Of a DNA stretch of 58,640 nucleotides, positions 57,118-58,640 are shown piece by piece. Position numbers and translations under genes: made by a program. Below the pieces are notes generated by a model. It saw nothing but the letters and a program-made list of their open reading frames with translations, was not told the DNA's origin and ran no database searches. Location of the stretch: the NCBI GenBank assembly GCA_001584585.1, contig LSYV01000009.1:1040604-1099243 (forward strand), written 5' to 3'. The stretch is from Gonium pectorale (lineage: Eukaryota > Chlorophyta > Chlorophyceae > Chlamydomonadales > Volvocaceae). Within the stretch, counting starts at the first letter, position 1. The number at the start of each line of letters is the position of its first letter.

Positions 57118-58640
57118 TCAGCTGACGTGCCGCGAGCGGCGGTTGCAGTACGAACGGTAACGCACTGCAGGGCGTACCTGTACGAACTCCAGCGTCGCCT
57201 CGCAGCCGGCACACGCCGCACACGCGAAGGTCCAGCCGTCCCACTTGCAGCGGCTCTCCCGCAGCCAGGACATCAGCTCCACGCTGCCGGAGCGCGCCGC
57301 CTTGTTCATCAGCAGGACGTTCCGCGCCCAAGCCTGCAGCGAATACACCGCCAACTTGACCACCGGCAGCCGCCCAAGTTCCGCCCCTCGAAGTGCCACC
57401 TCGGTGCCATCAAGGGGGCAGCGAATCGCCTTCAGCCACTCCAGCACCTCCAGGTCACACCGCTGAACTACCTCCAGCAAGTCGGCATCCTCGGCTGACG
57501 CCCCCAGCTCCTCCACGGCCCACACAAGCACCGGCAGCTGCAGCCAGCCAGCATGCCCACCAGCGGCGGCGATGGAGTGCAGCTGCGACTGCAGTTCCGG
57601 GTCGAGGACCAAGCCCACCGCATCCAGCGCCACCTCCAGGTTGGCCGCCACGCCGCTAGATGCGGTCAGGCGGAGCAGCTGCTGCCGCCGCGCCAGCGTC
57701 AGGTCCCGCATGGGCCATGTGGGGCAACGTGTACACGAAGGCGCGCAACCGGCTGGGGAAGGAGCGCGCAGAGAAGCTGATTTACATCCGGGGCAACAGC
57801 TCCGCCCTAGCGATTGAGCGGGAGGGGCTGACGGAAGAGGAGATTGTCATGCGGCTCTTGGGCGACGACGAGGAGTCGTAAAGGGCTCCTTAAACCCTCT
57901 CGGAAATGTGAAAGGCAGCCATTGATTTTGCTGGCTGGATGTGTGCCGCTGTTCCCAGTTCCGTGTACGGGGTTCTGGTACGGTTCTGGTACGGTGCAGG
58001 CGCAATGTTGGAGGGGTTGCATTCGCGTTTGACAGTGTGGGCACGGGCTTTTGGATGTTGCCTATGAAACAGACATTTGCGTCTACTTTAGATGAGTTTG
58101 AGGCACGGATATGAAGGGGAACACGCTGTTCCCCGGTGCCTGGTGGCCAGTTCCCGCTGAGCGGCGCAGTCTGACGCAAACCTAAACTTACATAGGGCCA
58201 AGAATAGGAACGGACATGCTGTAGCCAAAGTTTTAGGGCAATCTGACCACCCAGTAAAAAGTTCCCGAAACTGTTAGAGTTAGATTCGACGTCTAAATGG
58301 TCTAATTGTTCTAATTGGACGTCTAAATCTAATCTAACAATTCCTGTTAGAAGGTTTTGGCCAACCCTACGCATGGCGCCCGGGGCGGCACAGCGCTCTG
58401 CGTAGGCATGGGGCGGCACGGGCTGCGAGAGGCGCACGGTGGTGGACTGCTGGCGGCCGCGAAACTGCTCCACCGTGGCCTTGTCGACACAGCGCAAAGT
58501 ACAGAGGACTTCATGTGGATGCAGGCAGGCGGCGTAGCGCTCCACCAGCTCGGCAGCCAGACGTTTGGAAGCGCCGGCGAGGCACCGACCACAATGCTCG
58601 CTTCTCCCGCAGAAAGGGCCATGATTGATGGCAAAGACGA
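57118..58640 (-). pseudogene. Broken paralogue of the ankyrin-type gene, interrupted by a transposon
   Basis: Read on the minus strand, the head (ALPNVWLP, then YAACLHPHEVLCTLRCVDKA to AERCAAPGAMR) spans about 58600-58370. The body (RDLTLARRQQLLRLTASS onward) spans 57713-57118. The two halves are contiguous in the intact copy. Lesions are a one-base deletion near 58552 (ctcggcagcc versus ctcgggcagcc in the intact copy), which shifts frame between NVWLP and ELVERY; a 656-bp hAT-derived insertion at 57714-58369; and loss of roughly 260 codons of mid-protein (HSIAAAGGHAG joins directly to LQLPVLVWAVEELGAS). Nucleotides 57601-57713 are virtually identical to 55553-55668, so the duplication is recent. 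The last segment ends LEFVQ followed by a donor-like GTACGC, so a further exon is possible. It runs to the window edge. Confidence 0.85.
57714..58369 (+). mobile_element. hAT-family DNA transposon remnant inside the ankyrin-type paralogue
   Basis: The insertion is flanked by cgcatgg (57707-57713 and 58370-58376), a 7-bp target duplication, or 8 bp with one mismatch as expected for hAT. Its left part (57717-57881, plus strand) encodes MWGNVYTKARNRLGKERAEK, LIYIRGN and a short acidic tail before TAA. This resembles the C-terminal dimerisation region of hAT transposases (VxxKxRNRLxxxxxxKLxxI). The right end read inward starts TAGGGTTGGCC, a hAT-like terminal repeat. Between about 58266 and 58352 the words TCTAA/TTAGA occur about nine times, like subterminal transposase-binding repeats. 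The left terminal repeat and most of the transposase are missing, so this is a deletion derivative. Confidence 0.6.

Noticed and set aside
1..58640. CRISPR arrays, rRNA, bacterial operons
   Set aside because: No regularly spaced direct repeats or rRNA signatures; the introns and gene content are those of an algal nucleus.

Overview
This is nuclear DNA from a volvocine (Chlamydomonadales) green alga. It is GC-rich and intron-rich, with introns of about 80 to 430 bases ending in pyrimidine-poor ...CAG acceptors. Proteins carry long Ala/Gly/Gln/Pro tracts, candidate TGTAA polyadenylation signals lie 3' of several genes, and two lineage-expanded families appear: OPR-like helical repeats at the left edge and ankyrin/F-box-like proteins at the right edge. 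Exon models below were built by hand from reading frame, splice sites and intron phase. No database search was possible.

Layout. 1-690 (-): broken OPR/RAP-type fragment. 1883-5673 (-): 6-exon alanine-rich coiled-coil protein. 6132-9456 (+): NOP56, a box C/D snoRNP core protein, with a box C/D snoRNA in its fourth intron. 9940-10495 (+): weak two-exon coiled-coil candidate. 11033-18712 (-): gamma-tubulin complex protein 2 (GCP2). 19977-31426 (+): 13-exon gene for a ~2,927-aa protein with PH-like N-terminal domains and a long low-complexity tail with poly-Q. 33068-35159 (-): mitochondrial holocytochrome c synthase (heme lyase). 35463-37432 (+): plastid-type cysteine desulfurase SUFS. 38399-46893 (-): F-box/LRR protein of the plant FBL15/SLOMO type. 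47668-50279 (+): membrane-anchored metallophosphoesterase with an altered active-site motif. About 50,300-54,366: repeat and transposon debris including a LINE reverse-transcriptase tail. 54367-55911 (-): intact ankyrin-type protein. 57118-58640 (-): near-identical but broken paralogue of it, interrupted by a hAT transposon remnant.

From 1.9 to 50 kb the eight well-supported genes alternate strictly in strand (- + - + - + - +), forming four head-to-head pairs. The tightest is HCCS/SUFS with 303 bp between start codons. That pair joins two organellar metal-cofactor enzymes (heme attachment; sulfur mobilisation for Fe-S clusters). NOP56 and its intronic snoRNA join a 2'-O-methylation core protein to one of its client RNAs. 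The guide matches a conserved 25S rRNA stretch. The right end is a younger landscape with recent gene duplication and decay by frameshift, deletion and transposon insertion.

Two fixed 20-N gaps and one single N fall inside exons of GCP2 and the F-box/LRR gene, so those two proteins are locally uncertain.
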